NCBI RefSeq assembly: GCF_003290185.1
Contig: NZ_QNFY01000007.1
Coordinates: 62,001 to 126,000, forward strand
Length of the DNA: 64,000 nt
Origin: Chryseobacterium lathyri
Lineage (GTDB): Bacteria > Bacteroidota > Bacteroidia > Flavobacteriales > Weeksellaceae
Direction of reading: 5' to 3'
Made by a program: the position numbers and the translations under genes. This document shows positions 35,610 through 44,755 of the stretch, one piece after another (positions within the stretch are counted from its first letter, which is position 1; each line of letters starts with the position of its first letter). The notes beneath the pieces were generated by a model that did no database searches, was not told the DNA's origin, and was given only the letters and a program-made list of their open reading frames with translations.

Positions 35610-35642
35610 AAATGTTTCGTTTATGTTTCGTTTTCAAATGTA
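35595..35642 (-). promoter_or_regulatory. glpD promoter with repeated TTTCGTTT operators
   Basis: The reverse-strand -7 box is TACATTTG (CAAATGTA at 35635-35642). Between it and the start codon are two tandem copies of TGTTTCGTTT (35613-35634), and the start itself contains TTCGTTTCGTTT (35595-35606). DeoR-family glycerol repressors are known to bind TTCG-containing repeats, and a regulator of that family is divergently encoded. Confidence 0.6.
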
Positions 35643-35704
35643 TAAATTAAAAATGAAACTAAAAAGAAAATAAATGAAATTTTATCGGTCTCGAAAAAAA
35701 ATGG

Positions 35705-35712
35705 TATTTTTG
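35705..35712 (+). promoter_or_regulatory. candidate -7 box for the DeoR-type regulator
   Basis: TATTTTTG matches TAnnTTTG and lies 14 bases before the ATG at 35727, giving a very short leader. CTCGAAAA just upstream is a possible further operator half-site. Confidence 0.4.
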
Positions 35713-35726
35713 ATGAAAGAATCAGA

Positions 35727-36491
35727 ATGGAAAAGTTAATACCAAGGCACGATGATATATTAAAGGAACTGGATGAAAAGGGGCATGTTCTTGTACAGGA
35801 TCTGTGTGAGAAGTTCAATGTTTCGTCGGTTACGGTCCGAAAGGATCTGAATTATCTCGAAAGCTTGGGCTTGCTTTTCCGAAACCATGGTGGGGCAAGT
35901 AAGCATGTAAGATATGCTTATGAAAGAAATGTAGATGAAAAGGAAAACATCAATGTAGAAGCTAAGCAGAATATTGCGAAAGCAGCTTTAAAGCTTATCC
36001 AGGAGAATGACTGTATTATTTTAGCTTCAGGGACTACGATGCATTATTTAGCGAGAATGCTGGTGAATTTTGGACCTCTTACGGTTTTAACCTCTTCTTT
36101 AAGGGTGGCTATTGAGCTATGTAATAATCCTAATATTAATATCATACAGTTGGGTGGCGAAGTCCGGAAAAGTTCGACTTCCATTGTAGGTTCCATTTCT
36201 GAAGGAATTCTCAAGCAGTTTTCCTGTAATAAACTTTTTCTGGGAGTGGATGGGATTGACATTGATTTTGGAATCAGTACATCCAATGCTGCTGAAGCCC
36301 ATCTGAATCAACTTATGATAGAATGCTCCGAAAAAGTGGTCATTCTCGGTGATTCTTCAAAACTGAATAAAAAAGGGTTTGGAAAGATCGCTTCTCTGGA
36401 TAAAGTAGATTATCTGATTACGGATAATGGGATTGGGGAGGAAGATAAATCTGCGTTGGAGGAAAGGGGAGTTACGGTCATTATAAAATAG
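35727..36491 (+). CDS. DeoR/GlpR-family regulator of the glycerol operon
   Basis: The 254-residue protein has an N-terminal DeoR winged helix (VLVQDLCEKFNVSSVTVRKDL, then LLFRNHGGA) and a C-terminal sugar-phosphate sensor domain (about 75-235; LASGTTMHYLARML, QLGGEVRKSS, LFLGVDGIDIDFG, LGDSSKLNKKGF). It probably senses glycerol 3-phosphate and represses glpD-glpK-glpF. It is divergent from glpD with 117 bases between. Confidence 0.93.
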   Translation: MEKLIPRHDDILKELDEKGHVLVQDLCEKFNVSSVTVRKDLNYLESLGLLFRNHGGASKHVRYAYERNVDEKENINVEAKQNIAKAALKLIQENDCIILASGTTMHYLARMLVNFGPLTVLTSSLRVAIELCNNPNINIIQLGGEVRKSSTSIVGSISEGILKQFSCNKLFLGVDGIDIDFGISTSNAAEAHLNQLMIECSEKVVILGDSSKLNKKGFGKIASLDKVDYLITDNGIGEEDKSALEERGVTVIIK

Positions 36492-36522
36492 GTTTCATTT
36501 AGTTTATCAAATAATAAATAGT

Positions 36523-36560
36523 AAAATAGAGACAGTCTGGTTTCAGAAAGTCCCTATTTT
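36523..36560. terminator. bidirectional terminator between regulator and GNAT genes
   Basis: AAAATAGAGAC and GTCCCTATTTT form an 11-bp stem with one mismatch and a 16-base loop, between convergent genes. Confidence 0.6.
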
Positions 36561-36579
36561 AAATTGAAAATTAGTAGGC

Positions 36580-37023
36580 TTATACGTTCCAGAAAAATCT
36601 TTCTTTGTTTTTGCTTTCCGCTCCAAGCAATGTGTAGAATTTAATGGCCCTTGTATTGAAGCTCGGGGTTTGCCATTGGATTATCGAGCAGCCTTCTTCT
36701 TTTGAGCAGGCTCTTATTAATTCCATTATTTGCTTTCCTGTTCCGTTTCCTCTTGCATTCTCTTTTAGGAATAAGCAGTCAACATACATATAATAGCTGG
36801 CATCCCAGGTTGAAAACTGCTTGAAAAAGGTTGCATATCCTATTATTTCAGTGCCGGACTTGGCGATCAGACATTTTATATTTGAATCTGGATCAAGGAT
36901 ATATTTAGAAAACAGTTCCTTTTTGTTTTCTTCCTTAAAAGAGCTTCTTTCATACAGAGCATGGGTTTTACACAGTTCAATAATGGAGCTCAGGTCTTTT
37001 TTCTCGGCAAATCTTATTTTCAT
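36580..37023 (-). CDS. GNAT-family N-acetyltransferase
   Basis: The 147-residue protein shows the GNAT fold: MKIRFAEKKDLSSIIELC at the N-terminus, IIGYATFF, and YVDCLFLKENARGNGTGKQIMELI with the R/Q-G-x-G-x-G/K acetyl-CoA loop, then WQTPSFNTRAIKFYTLLG. It probably acetylates a small-molecule amine; the substrate is unknown. It lies 17 bases after the rhodanese gene and is likely co-transcribed with it. Confidence 0.92.
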   Translation of the reverse strand: MKIRFAEKKDLSSIIELCKTHALYERSSFKEENKKELFSKYILDPDSNIKCLIAKSGTEIIGYATFFKQFSTWDASYYMYVDCLFLKENARGNGTGKQIMELIRACSKEEGCSIIQWQTPSFNTRAIKFYTLLGAESKNKERFFWNV

Positions 37024-37040
37024 ATTTCTTAATTAATAAT

Positions 37041-37433
37041 TTAACAGGCACATACGAATGTGGAGCCATTTGTAGGATTAGTTCCTTCTGTAGCATAGCC
37101 ATCGAACTTCCACCATTCAATTCCTCCCATTAATTCAAGGACTTTAAATCCTAATAGAGTCATTTTTAAAGCTCCTTTTGTAGAGGCGTTACATCCGATC
37201 CCATCACAATAGCAGACGTATATTTTTGATTTGTCAAGATGCTGGGTATTCTCTTCTGTCATTTCCCGATAAGGAAGATTAATTGCGGATGGAATGTGTT
37301 CTTTGCTATAGCCATCTGACCTTCTGGTATCTACTGCTACATAATCTGTACTGTTTTGAAATGCATCATATAAGTCTGAGGGGTCCATTTCATACATTAA
37401 TTTTTTCTGGTAGAATTCAATTTGTTCTTGCAT
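37041..37433 (-). CDS. single-domain rhodanese-like protein
   Basis: The 130-residue protein has VAVDTRRSDGYSKEHIPSA and the active-site loop CYCDGIGCNASTK, with Cys76 and Cys81, then LLGFKVLELMGGIEWW. The CxGxxCN form of the loop is seen in a subgroup of rhodaneses and is larger than the classic six-residue loop. It may carry sulfane sulfur. It is paired with the GNAT gene and divergent from a LysR regulator that may control both. The C-terminus ends in Cys-Ala-Cys. Confidence 0.88.
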   Translation of the reverse strand: MQEQIEFYQKKLMYEMDPSDLYDAFQNSTDYVAVDTRRSDGYSKEHIPSAINLPYREMTEENTQHLDKSKIYVCYCDGIGCNASTKGALKMTLLGFKVLELMGGIEWWKFDGYATEGTNPTNGSTFVCAC

Positions 37434-37553
37434 AATTTTTAAATTGTTTATAGTGCAAAACTATACCCAGGCTTCTTTTTTTCCTAAGATTGAAACTGAA
37501 TGCTTTACAGCTTTAATTGAAATATTTTCAGATATTGTTTTTCGGTATATTGT

Positions 37554-37561
37554 TAACTTTG
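37554..37561 (+). promoter_or_regulatory. candidate -7 box of the LysR gene
   Basis: TAACTTTG matches TAnnTTTG and ends 4 bases before the ATG, implying a leaderless or nearly leaderless transcript. Confidence 0.4.
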
Positions 37562-37565
37562 CAGT

Positions 37566-38462
37566 ATGGAAATCAAGTTTTTAAAGCTTATTAAAACAAT
37601 TGCGGAAGAGGGGAGTATTGCCGGTTCTTCTGAAAAACTTTTTTTGACGCAGTCTGCATTAAGTCATCAGCTTAAGGATCTGGAAATCCAGCTTGGTTTT
37701 AAGGTGTTTTACAGGACACGGAACAAATGGGAATTAACTGAAGAGGGAAATGTGCTTTACAAAACTGCCTGTACGGTAATGGATAGTATTGGTAACGGTC
37801 TAAATGCTATTCAGCAGATAAGAGCTGGAGCAGCAGGTACAATCAAAATCAGTACGGAATGTTATTCATTCTATCAGGGATTGCCATTATTTATTCAAAA
37901 AATGAAAGTGTTATATCCTGAAATTGAGGTGGATTTGGTATTGGAGGCTACTCATAAGCCTGTTTTAAAAGTAATATCCAATGAAATTGACATTGCAGTC
38001 GTTACTTCAATGCCTTCCAGCAATAAAGAATTGGTAAGCATTGAGATTTTCGAGGATGAAATTTTTGCTGTCCTTCATCAGGAGAATCTTCTGAATGATT
38101 CGGAATACCTGACTGCTGATGATTTTCTGGATGTTCATTTAATTATTCATTCTTTTCCACTAAAAACAGTTTCTGTTTATGAGGAATTTCTGAATCCAAA
38201 CGGAATAGTTCCGGCGAAAATTTCTGCGGTTCCCTTAACGGAAGTTACTTTGGAAATGGTACAAGCTAACATAGGGATTACCTGTATGCCAAAATGGGCA
38301 TTAAAGTCATTTAAGCTATCTGATGAATTGAAGTTTAAAAAAATAGGAAGTAAGGGCTTGAAAAGAAAGCATTATCTGGTAGTAAGAAAATCAGATATTG
38401 GAAAAAAATATATTAATGATTTTCTTTTGAACTTCAAAGAGTATTTTCAAAATTTCGGATAG
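37566..38462 (+). CDS. LysR-family transcriptional regulator
   Basis: The 298-residue protein has an N-terminal winged helix (KLIKTIAEEGSIAGSSEKLF, LTQSALSHQLKDLEIQLG) and a periplasmic-binding-protein-like effector domain (from about residue 90; TIKISTECYSFYQGLPLF). It is divergent from the rhodanese-GNAT pair with 132 bases between, the usual LysR arrangement, so that pair is the most likely target. ECYSFYQGLP resembles MetR-type effector domains, so a sulfur or methionine link is possible. Confidence 0.9.
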   Translation: MEIKFLKLIKTIAEEGSIAGSSEKLFLTQSALSHQLKDLEIQLGFKVFYRTRNKWELTEEGNVLYKTACTVMDSIGNGLNAIQQIRAGAAGTIKISTECYSFYQGLPLFIQKMKVLYPEIEVDLVLEATHKPVLKVISNEIDIAVVTSMPSSNKELVSIEIFEDEIFAVLHQENLLNDSEYLTADDFLDVHLIIHSFPLKTVSVYEEFLNPNGIVPAKISAVPLTEVTLEMVQANIGITCMPKWALKSFKLSDELKFKKIGSKGLKRKHYLVVRKSDIGKKYINDFLLNFKEYFQNFG

Positions 38463-38516
38463 TTTTTTATTCGAAATCGCTAATTGATTAAAAATCAAAA
38501 TATTTTACTCTAAATA

Positions 38517-38547
38517 TTTGTCAGTTATAAAAATATTCATAAATTTG
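38517..38547 (+). promoter_or_regulatory. promoter of the rplC-rplQ operon
   Basis: TTTG at 38517-38520, exactly 19 bases, then TAAATTTG at 38540-38547, a perfect Bacteroidota promoter. It leaves a leader of about 100 bases with a 20-codon ORF (38572-38634). Confidence 0.85.
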
Positions 38548-38571
38548 CACACTCCATTTTAGGGGCGTAGT

Positions 38572-38634
38572 ATGCCTATATCAAAAGTAGAAATTACTTC
38601 AGACCTCCTAAAAATGTGGAAATTAGAAAGATAA
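38572..38634 (+). other. candidate 20-codon leader ORF before rplC
   Basis: The first ATG after the predicted transcription start opens MPISKVEITSDLLK, ends KLER and stops at TAA, 19 bases before rplC. It could be a leader peptide or part of a ribosomal-protein leader RNA. No homology is claimed. Confidence 0.3.
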
Positions 38635-38653
38635 ATTTTATTTAATATAAACA

Positions 38654-39280
38654 ATGTCAGGTATTATTGGTAAAAAAATCGGTATGACGTCTTTGTTTAA
38701 CGAAGAAGGAAAGAATATTCCTTGTACAGTTATTCAGGCTGGTCCATGCTCGGTTTTACAGGTCAGAACCATAGAAAAGGACGGCTACAAGTCAGTTCAG
38801 TTAGGTTTCGATGACAAGAGTGAAAAGAACGTAGGTAAAGCGTTAGCTGGCCATTTCAAAAAGGCTGGTTCTGCTCCAAAAGCTAAGTTGGTAGAATTCT
38901 ACAGAGAATTCGTAGACGAAGTAAAAGTAGGAGAAGAAGTAAAAGTTGATTTATTCTCTGAAGGAGAGTATGTTGACGTAACAGGAACTTCAAAAGGTAA
39001 AGGTTTCCAGGGTGTTGTTAAAAGACATGGCTTTGGAGGTGTAATGCAAGCTACTCATGGTCAGCACAACAGACTTAGAGCTCCAGGTTCTATCGGTGCT
39101 GGATCGGATCCTTCAAGAGTATTCAAAGGAATGAGAATGGCGGGTAGAATGGGAGGTAAGCAGGTAACTGTACAAAACCTTCAAGTATTAAAAGTGGATC
39201 AAGAACAAAATCTTTTAGTAGTAAAAGGTGCTGTTCCGGGAGCTAAAAATTCTTATGTAATTATCAGAAAATGGAACTAG
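38654..39280 (+). CDS. rplC: 50S ribosomal protein L3
   Basis: The 208-residue L3 has [11 protein letters not shown] at the start, [13 protein letters not shown], and the loop [19 protein letters not shown] that reaches the peptidyl-transferase centre. It carries the Gln-rich methylation site region ([13 protein letters not shown]). It overlaps rplD by 10 bases and is the first gene of the long operon here. Confidence 0.99.
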   Translation: MSGIIGKKIGMTSLFNEEGKNIPCTVIQAGPCSVLQVRTIEKDGYKSVQLGFDDKSEKNVGKALAGHFKKAGSAPKAKLVEFYREFVDEVKVGEEVKVDLFSEGEYVDVTGTSKGKGFQGVVKRHGFGGVMQATHGQHNRLRAPGSIGAGSDPSRVFKGMRMAGRMGGKQVTVQNLQVLKVDQEQNLLVVKGAVPGAKNSYVIIRKWN

Positions 39281-39900
39281 TAGTATTAAATACATCAGGA
39301 AAAGAGACCGGAAGAAAAGTAACTCTAGACGAATCAGTATTCGGAATTGAGCCAAATCAGCACGCGGTTTACTTAGAAGTTAAACAGTACCTTGCAGCAC
39401 AGAGACAAGGGACTCATAAATCAAAAGAAAGAAGCGAAATTACTGCTTCTACTAAAAAACTTAAGAAGCAAAAAGGATCTGGTTCTGCTAGATATGGTGA
39501 TATCAAATCTCCAACTTTCAGAGGTGGAGGTAGAGTATTCGGACCAAAACCAAGAGACTACAGATTCAAATTGAACAAAGCTCTTAAGAGATTAGCTAAA
39601 AAATCTGTTTTATCTCAGAAAATGAGAGACAACAGCATCAGAGTAATGGAAGATATGAGCTTAAACGCTCCTAAAACTAAAGATTTCATCACGATCCTAA
39701 ATGCATTGGCATTGAACGATAAGAAGTCTTTATTTGTTCTTCCTGAGGCTAACAAGAATGTGTATTTATCTTCAAGAAACTTACCTAAAACTAAAGTAAT
39801 GAACTTCAACGAAATTAGTTCATATGACTTAATGAATGCAGGCGAGATCGTATTCTTAGAAGGTGCAGTTGAAAAATTCCAGGAAAATTTAAAGAAATAA
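39271..39900 (+). CDS. rplD: 50S ribosomal protein L4
   Basis: The 209-residue L4 has the tunnel-loop region [22 protein letters not shown] with [15 protein letters not shown]4 lines the exit tunnel and, in some bacteria, represses the S10 operon. Its start lies inside rplC (10 bases), so translation is coupled. Confidence 0.99.
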   Translation: MELVVLNTSGKETGRKVTLDESVFGIEPNQHAVYLEVKQYLAAQRQGTHKSKERSEITASTKKLKKQKGSGSARYGDIKSPTFRGGGRVFGPKPRDYRFKLNKALKRLAKKSVLSQKMRDNSIRVMEDMSLNAPKTKDFITILNALALNDKKSLFVLPEANKNVYLSSRNLPKTKVMNFNEISSYDLMNAGEIVFLEGAVEKFQENLKK

Positions 39901-39903
39901 ATC

Positions 39904-40194
39904 ATGTCACTTATTATTAAACCAGTTATCTCAGAAAAGGCTAATTACCTTACAGATTTAAGAGGTTCTTATTCTTTCTTAGTAGATCCTAAGGCTAATA
40001 AGATCCAGATTAAAAAAGCTGTTGAAGCAGCTTACGGTGTAAAAGTAGCAGACGTTAACACAATGATTTATGCTCCGAAGGTTTCTTCAAAATACACTAA
40101 AAAAGGTCTTCAAGTAGGGAAGACAAACAAATTGAAAAAGGCGGTAATCAAGCTTGTTGAAGGTGAAGTTATCGATATTTTTGCTGTAAATTAA
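39904..40194 (+). CDS. rplW: 50S ribosomal protein L23
   Basis: The 96-residue L23 begins LIIKPVISEKANYL and has FLVDPKANKIQIKKAVEAAYGVKVADVNT. It sits at the tunnel exit and docks trigger factor and SRP. It lies three bases after rplD. Confidence 0.99.
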   Translation: MSLIIKPVISEKANYLTDLRGSYSFLVDPKANKIQIKKAVEAAYGVKVADVNTMIYAPKVSSKYTKKGLQVGKTNKLKKAVIKLVEGEVIDIFAVN

Positions 40195-40216
40195 TTATTA
40201 ATTATAAATAATAGTA

Positions 40217-41038
40217 ATGTCTGTTAGAAAATTAAAACCTATCACCCCAGGACAGAGATTCAGAATTGTAAACAATTTTGAGGAAATTACTACCAACAAA
40301 CCAGAGAAATCTCTAACAGTTGGTATTAGTAAGTCAGGTGGACGTAACCAAACTGGTAAAATGACCATGCGTTACACCGGAGGTGGACACAAAAAGAAAT
40401 ACAGAATTATCGACTTCAAAAGAAACAAGCATGATGTTGAAGCAACGGTAAAAACTGTAGAATATGATCCAAACAGAACTGCATTTATCGCTTTATTAGA
40501 GTACGCAGATGGAGAGAAGAGATACATCATCGCTCCAAACGGTATCAAAGTAGATCAGAAAGTAGTTTCAGGAGAAAGCGTTGAACCAAACGTAGGTAAC
40601 GCAATGAAATTGAAAAATATTCCATTGGGTACTGTAATTTCTTGTGTTGAAATGAAGCCTGGACAAGGTGCTATTTTAGCAAGAAGTGCTGGTTCTTCAG
40701 CTCAATTAACTTCAAGAGACGGAAAATATGCTATCATCAAATTGCCTTCAGGAGAATCCAGAATGATCCTTACTGAATGTTATGCAATGATTGGATCTGT
40801 TTCTAACTCTGATCATCAGTTAACTGTTTCAGGTAAGGCTGGTAGAAGCAGATGGTTAGGTAGAAGACCTAGAACTAGACCGGTAGTAATGAACCCTGTA
40901 GATCACCCAATGGGAGGTGGTGAAGGACGTTCTTCTGGAGGTCACCCAAGATCTAGAAACGGTATGCCGGCTAAAGGTTACAAAACCAGAAAGAAAAACA
41001 AAGCGTCTAACCGTCATATCATATCTAAAAGAAAATAA
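40217..41038 (+). CDS. rplB: 50S ribosomal protein L2
   Basis: The 273-residue L2 has [18 protein letters not shown] and the C-terminal [19 protein letters not shown] containing the conserved His near the peptidyl-transferase centre. Its length matches the bacterial standard. It lies two bases before rpsS. Confidence 0.99.
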   Translation: MSVRKLKPITPGQRFRIVNNFEEITTNKPEKSLTVGISKSGGRNQTGKMTMRYTGGGHKKKYRIIDFKRNKHDVEATVKTVEYDPNRTAFIALLEYADGEKRYIIAPNGIKVDQKVVSGESVEPNVGNAMKLKNIPLGTVISCVEMKPGQGAILARSAGSSAQLTSRDGKYAIIKLPSGESRMILTECYAMIGSVSNSDHQLTVSGKAGRSRWLGRRPRTRPVVMNPVDHPMGGGEGRSSGGHPRSRNGMPAKGYKTRKKNKASNRHIISKRK

Positions 41039-41040
41039 TT

Positions 41041-41319
41041 ATGGCAAGATCACTTAAAAAAGGACCATTCATTCATCATACTTTAGATAAGAAGGTTCAG
41101 ACAAACATAGAGTCTGGTAAGAAGACAGTTATTAAAACTTGGTCTAGAGCATCGATGATCTCTCCAGACTTCGTAGGACAAACTATTGCAGTACACAACG
41201 GGAAATCTTTTATCCCTGTTTATGTTACAGAAAACATGGTAGGTCACAAGTTAGGCGAATTTTCTCCAACAAGATCTTTCAGAGGTCATGGTGGTAACAA
41301 AAATAAAGGAAGCAGATAA
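41041..41319 (+). CDS. rpsS: 30S ribosomal protein S19
   Basis: The 92-residue S19 begins [15 protein letters not shown] and carries [18 protein letters not shown]. It binds the 30S head with S13. The gene sits two bases from each neighbour. Confidence 0.99.
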   Translation: MARSLKKGPFIHHTLDKKVQTNIESGKKTVIKTWSRASMISPDFVGQTIAVHNGKSFIPVYVTENMVGHKLGEFSPTRSFRGHGGNKNKGSR

Positions 41320-41321
41320 TC

Positions 41322-41720
41322 ATGGGATCAAGAAAACAAGATAGTTCAATCGCAAGAAAAGAAGCTAACAAAGACGTTGTAAAAGCTTCATTAAATGACT
41401 GCCCATCATCTCCAAGAAAAATGAGATTAGTTGCTGATATCATTAGAGGAGAGCAGGTAGATAAAGCTCTTTATATCCTAAAATATTCTAAAAAAGAAGC
41501 CTCTAACAAATTAGAGAAATTACTTCTTTCTGCTATGGCAAACTGGCAGACTAAAAATGAAGGTGCTGATATTGAAGAAGCAAACCTTATCATTAAAGAA
41601 ATCTTCGTGGATAGTGCAAGACAATTGAAGAGACTAAGACCAGCTCCGCAAGGTAGAGGGTATAGAATCAGAAAAAGATCTAACCACGTTACATTAATCT
41701 TAGGTAATAAAGAAAATTAA
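41322..41720 (+). CDS. rplV: 50S ribosomal protein L22
   Basis: The 132-residue L22 has the hairpin tip segment [23 protein letters not shown] that narrows the exit tunnel. The N-terminal extension [18 protein letters not shown] is slightly longer than in E. coli. Confidence 0.99.
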   Translation: MGSRKQDSSIARKEANKDVVKASLNDCPSSPRKMRLVADIIRGEQVDKALYILKYSKKEASNKLEKLLLSAMANWQTKNEGADIEEANLIIKEIFVDSARQLKRLRPAPQGRGYRIRKRSNHVTLILGNKEN

Positions 41721-41727
41721 TCAAGGT

Positions 41728-42474
41728 ATGGGACAGAAGACAAATCCAATTGGTAACAGATTAGGTATCATCAGAGGATGGGATTCTAACTGGTTTGGCG
41801 GAAACGATTATGGAGACAGAATCGCGGAAGACTACAAAATCAGAAGATACCTTGAGGCTAGATTATCTAAAGGTGGGATTTCAAAAATTTATATTGAAAG
41901 AACACTAAAATTAGTAACAGTGACGATCACTACTGCTAGACCGGGACTTATCATCGGTAAAGGAGGTCAGGAAGTTGATAAATTGAAAGAAGAATTGAAG
42001 AAACTTACAGGTAAGGATATTCAAATCAATATTTTCGAAATCAAAAGACCTGAACTTGATGCAGTATTAGTGGCTGACAGCATCTCTAAGCAAATTGAAA
42101 ACAGAATTTCTTACAGAAGAGCTGTTAAAATGGCAATGGCTAGTACAATGAGAATGGGTGCTGAAGGTATCAAAGTTCAAATCTCTGGTAGATTGAACGG
42201 AGCTGAAATGGCAAGAAGCGAATCTTTCAAAGACGGAAGAATTCCTTTGTCTACTTTCAGAGCTGATATCGATTATCACTGGGCTGAAGCTCATACTACT
42301 TATGGTAGACTAGGAGTAAAAGTTTGGATCATGAAAGGAGAGGTTTACGGTAAAAGAGATCTTTCTCCACTAGTGGGACAACAGAAAAAAGGAGGTCCTT
42401 CAGGAGGCGGAAACAGAGGAGACAGAGACAACAGAAGACCTAGAAAAAATAACAATAATAACAATAATAATTAA
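41728..42474 (+). CDS. rpsC: 30S ribosomal protein S3 with poly-Asn tail
   Basis: The 248-residue S3 has KH domain motif [18 protein letters not shown] and the C-terminal [12 protein letters not shown] and [10 protein letters not shown] segments. The end carries a Gly/Arg-rich extension finishing in eight Asn (AAT/AAC codons), a low-complexity tail not found in E. coli S3. The next gene is unusually far, 98 bases. Confidence 0.99.
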   Translation: MGQKTNPIGNRLGIIRGWDSNWFGGNDYGDRIAEDYKIRRYLEARLSKGGISKIYIERTLKLVTVTITTARPGLIIGKGGQEVDKLKEELKKLTGKDIQINIFEIKRPELDAVLVADSISKQIENRISYRRAVKMAMASTMRMGAEGIKVQISGRLNGAEMARSESFKDGRIPLSTFRADIDYHWAEAHTTYGRLGVKVWIMKGEVYGKRDLSPLVGQQKKGGPSGGGNRGDRDNRRPRKNNNNNNNN

Positions 42475-42530
42475 AAATTTTAGGTTAGAAATTTTGAATT
42501 TTAAATTACCGTTACTTTTTTAAAATATAA

Positions 42531-42565
42531 AAAATCTAAAATCTAAAATCTAAAATCTAAAATTT
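42531..42565 (+). repeat. heptanucleotide tandem repeat inside the ribosomal operon
   Basis: Four exact copies of AAAATCT (42531-42558) and a degenerate fifth lie in the 98-base gap between rpsC and rplP, just before the rplP ATG. Microsatellite-like copy-number change could alter spacing or expression. Confidence 0.8.
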
Positions 42566-42572
42566 AGAAATT

Positions 42573-42998
42573 ATGTTACAACCAAAAAGAACCAAATTCC
42601 GTAGAGTTCACAAGATGAAGATGAAGGGGATTGCTCAAAGAGGTAATCAACTGGCTTACGGAACTTTTGGAATCAAAGCTATAGAAGGTGCTTGGATCAC
42701 TGCAAGACAAATCGAAGCTGCTCGTATCGCTGCGACAAGATATATGAAGAGAGAAGGTCAGCTATGGATCAAAATCTTCCCGGATAAGCCAATTACTAAA
42801 AAACCAGCCGAAGTTCGTATGGGTAAAGGTAAAGGTGCTGTGGAATATTGGGTAGCTGTAGTAAAACCAGGTAAAATTATGTTCGAAATCGGAGGAGTAT
42901 CTTACGAAATCGCTAAGGAAGCTTTAAGACTTGCTGCACAGAAATTACCGGTAGTTACTAAATTCGTAGTTGCTAACGATTTTGTTAAACCTCTATAA
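42573..42998 (+). CDS. rplP: 50S ribosomal protein L16
   Basis: The 141-residue L16 begins [15 protein letters not shown] and has [19 protein letters not shown]. It helps align the A-site tRNA. It follows the 98-base AT-rich gap with the heptamer repeats. Confidence 0.99.
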   Translation: MLQPKRTKFRRVHKMKMKGIAQRGNQLAYGTFGIKAIEGAWITARQIEAARIAATRYMKREGQLWIKIFPDKPITKKPAEVRMGKGKGAVEYWVAVVKPGKIMFEIGGVSYEIAKEALRLAAQKLPVVTKFVVANDFVKPL

Positions 42999-43009
42999 TC
43001 TTTGATACA

Positions 43010-43198
43010 ATGAAACAAGCTGATATTAAAAATTTAAGCGCGGGTGATATTCAAGCAAAACTTGCTGAATTGAAAACTCAATATTCAAAACTGAAATTGG
43101 CTCACAAGATCAGTCCAATTGAAAACCCGATTCAAATCAGAGATTTGAGAAGATCGATCGCTAGACTAAACACTGAGTTAACCACTAAACAACAATAA
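43010..43198 (+). CDS. rpmC: 50S ribosomal protein L29
   Basis: The 62-residue L29 is a small helical protein: [15 protein letters not shown] and [13 protein letters not shown]. It lies near the tunnel exit with L23. Confidence 0.98.
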   Translation: MKQADIKNLSAGDIQAKLAELKTQYSKLKLAHKISPIENPIQIRDLRRSIARLNTELTTKQQ

Positions 43199-43212
43199 GA
43201 TTTTCATACATT

Positions 43213-43467
43213 ATGGAAAGAAACTTAAGAAAAGAAAGAATCGGAATAGTTTCCAGCAATAAAATGGAAAAGACCATTGTTGTAAGTGAGACTACGAGAG
43301 TGAAACACCCGATGTACGGTAAATTCGTATTAAAAACGAAAAAATATACTGCACACGACGAAAACAACGAATGCACAGAAGGTGATACAGTTCTTATCCA
43401 AGAAACTAGACCTTTGAGCAAGAGCAAGAGATGGAGATTAGTAAGAATCATTGAAAAAGCTAAGTAA
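43213..43467 (+). CDS. rpsQ: 30S ribosomal protein S17
   Basis: The 84-residue S17 begins [21 protein letters not shown] and has [19 protein letters not shown]. It is an OB-fold protein that binds 16S rRNA early in assembly. Confidence 0.99.
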   Translation: MERNLRKERIGIVSSNKMEKTIVVSETTRVKHPMYGKFVLKTKKYTAHDENNECTEGDTVLIQETRPLSKSKRWRLVRIIEKAK

Positions 43468-43469
43468 TA

Positions 43470-43838
43470 ATGTTACAAACAGAATCAAGATTAAAAGTTG
43501 CTGATAACACAGGTGCAAAAGAAGTACTAGTTATCAGAGTTCTGGGAGGAACCAGAAGAAGATATGCTTCAGTTGGTGATAAAATCGTTGTTACTATCAA
43601 GGATTCTACACCATCAGGAAATGCTAAAAAAGGTCAGGTATCTAAAGCTGTAGTAGTAAGAACTAAAAAAGCAGTTAGAAGAAAAGATGGTTCATACATC
43701 AAATTCGAAGACAATGCTTGTGTATTACTAAACGCAGCGGGAGAAATGAGAGGAACACGTGTTTTCGGACCGGTTGCTCGTGAGTTGAGAGACAAAGAAT
43801 ATATGAAAATCATTTCATTAGCTCCTGAAGTACTTTAA
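43470..43838 (+). CDS. rplN: 50S ribosomal protein L14
   Basis: The 122-residue L14 begins [18 protein letters not shown] and ends [13 protein letters not shown]. It has standard length and takes part in bridges to the 30S subunit. Confidence 0.99.
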   Translation: MLQTESRLKVADNTGAKEVLVIRVLGGTRRRYASVGDKIVVTIKDSTPSGNAKKGQVSKAVVVRTKKAVRRKDGSYIKFEDNACVLLNAAGEMRGTRVFGPVARELRDKEYMKIISLAPEVL

Positions 43839-43860
43839 TTTTTAAAATTTTTAAAAGAAA

Positions 43861-44187
43861 ATGTCAAAGTTAAAAATAAAAAGAGGAGATAACGTCATCA
43901 TTACTACTGGTAAGAAAGATATCAAAGGTAAGACAGGTGAAGTTATTGAAGTGATCAAGAAAGAAGGAAAAGACCCTAGAGTAATCGTTGCAGGACTTAA
44001 CATCGTTAAAAAACACGTTAAGCCTTCAGCTTCTAACCCTCAAGGTGGGATTACTGAAAAGGAAGCTTCTATCCATATCTCAAACGTAGCCCTAGTTGGT
44101 AAAGACGGAAAAGCTATCAAAATCGGTTACAAAATCGATGGAGATAAGAAAGTAAGAATCGATAGAAAAACGGGTGAAACTTTATAA
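43861..44187 (+). CDS. rplX: 50S ribosomal protein L24
   Basis: The 108-residue L24 has the KOW motif KIKRGDNVIITTGKKDIKGK at the N-terminus and GGITEKEASIHISNVALV. It initiates 50S assembly. Confidence 0.99.
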   Translation: MSKLKIKRGDNVIITTGKKDIKGKTGEVIEVIKKEGKDPRVIVAGLNIVKKHVKPSASNPQGGITEKEASIHISNVALVGKDGKAIKIGYKIDGDKKVRIDRKTGETL

Positions 44188-44200
44188 TTTGAATTAACAC

Positions 44201-44752
44201 ATGGAATTTATAGCAAGACCCAAAAATATATACAGAGAGAAAATTGTTCCTGCAATGATGGAAGAATTTGGGTACAAATCTGTAATGCAGGTACCTAAAT
44301 TGGAAAAAATCATCCTATCTCAAGGATTAGGTGATGCCACTGCAGACAAGAAAATCATTGATTATGCTGTAGAAGAATTAACAATGATTACTGGCCAGAA
44401 AGCAGTAGGTACTATCTCTAAGAAAGACGAAGCAGCTTTCAAATTGAGAAAAGGTATGCCTGTAGGTGCTAAGGTAACATTGAGAGCTCATAAAATGTAT
44501 GAATTCTTAGACAGACTTACTTCTTCTGCTTTACCACGTATCAGAGATTTCTCTGGTATCAAAGCAGACGGGTTCGATGGTAGAGGTAATTACAACTTAG
44601 GTATTACTGAGCAGATTATCTTCCCTGAAATCGTAATTGACAAAGTGAAAAAAATCCAGGGGATGGACATCACTTTCGTTACAACTGCGAAAACAGATAA
44701 AGAAGCTAAAGCATTATTAACTCACTTCGGTTTACCATTCAAAAAGAACTAA
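44201..44752 (+). CDS. rplE: 50S ribosomal protein L5
   Basis: The 183-residue L5 has [35 protein letters not shown] and [20 protein letters not shown]. It binds 5S rRNA and touches the P-site tRNA. It sits three bases before rpsN. Confidence 0.99.
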   Translation: MEFIARPKNIYREKIVPAMMEEFGYKSVMQVPKLEKIILSQGLGDATADKKIIDYAVEELTMITGQKAVGTISKKDEAAFKLRKGMPVGAKVTLRAHKMYEFLDRLTSSALPRIRDFSGIKADGFDGRGNYNLGITEQIIFPEIVIDKVKKIQGMDITFVTTAKTDKEAKALLTHFGLPFKKN

Positions 44753-44755
44753 GAG

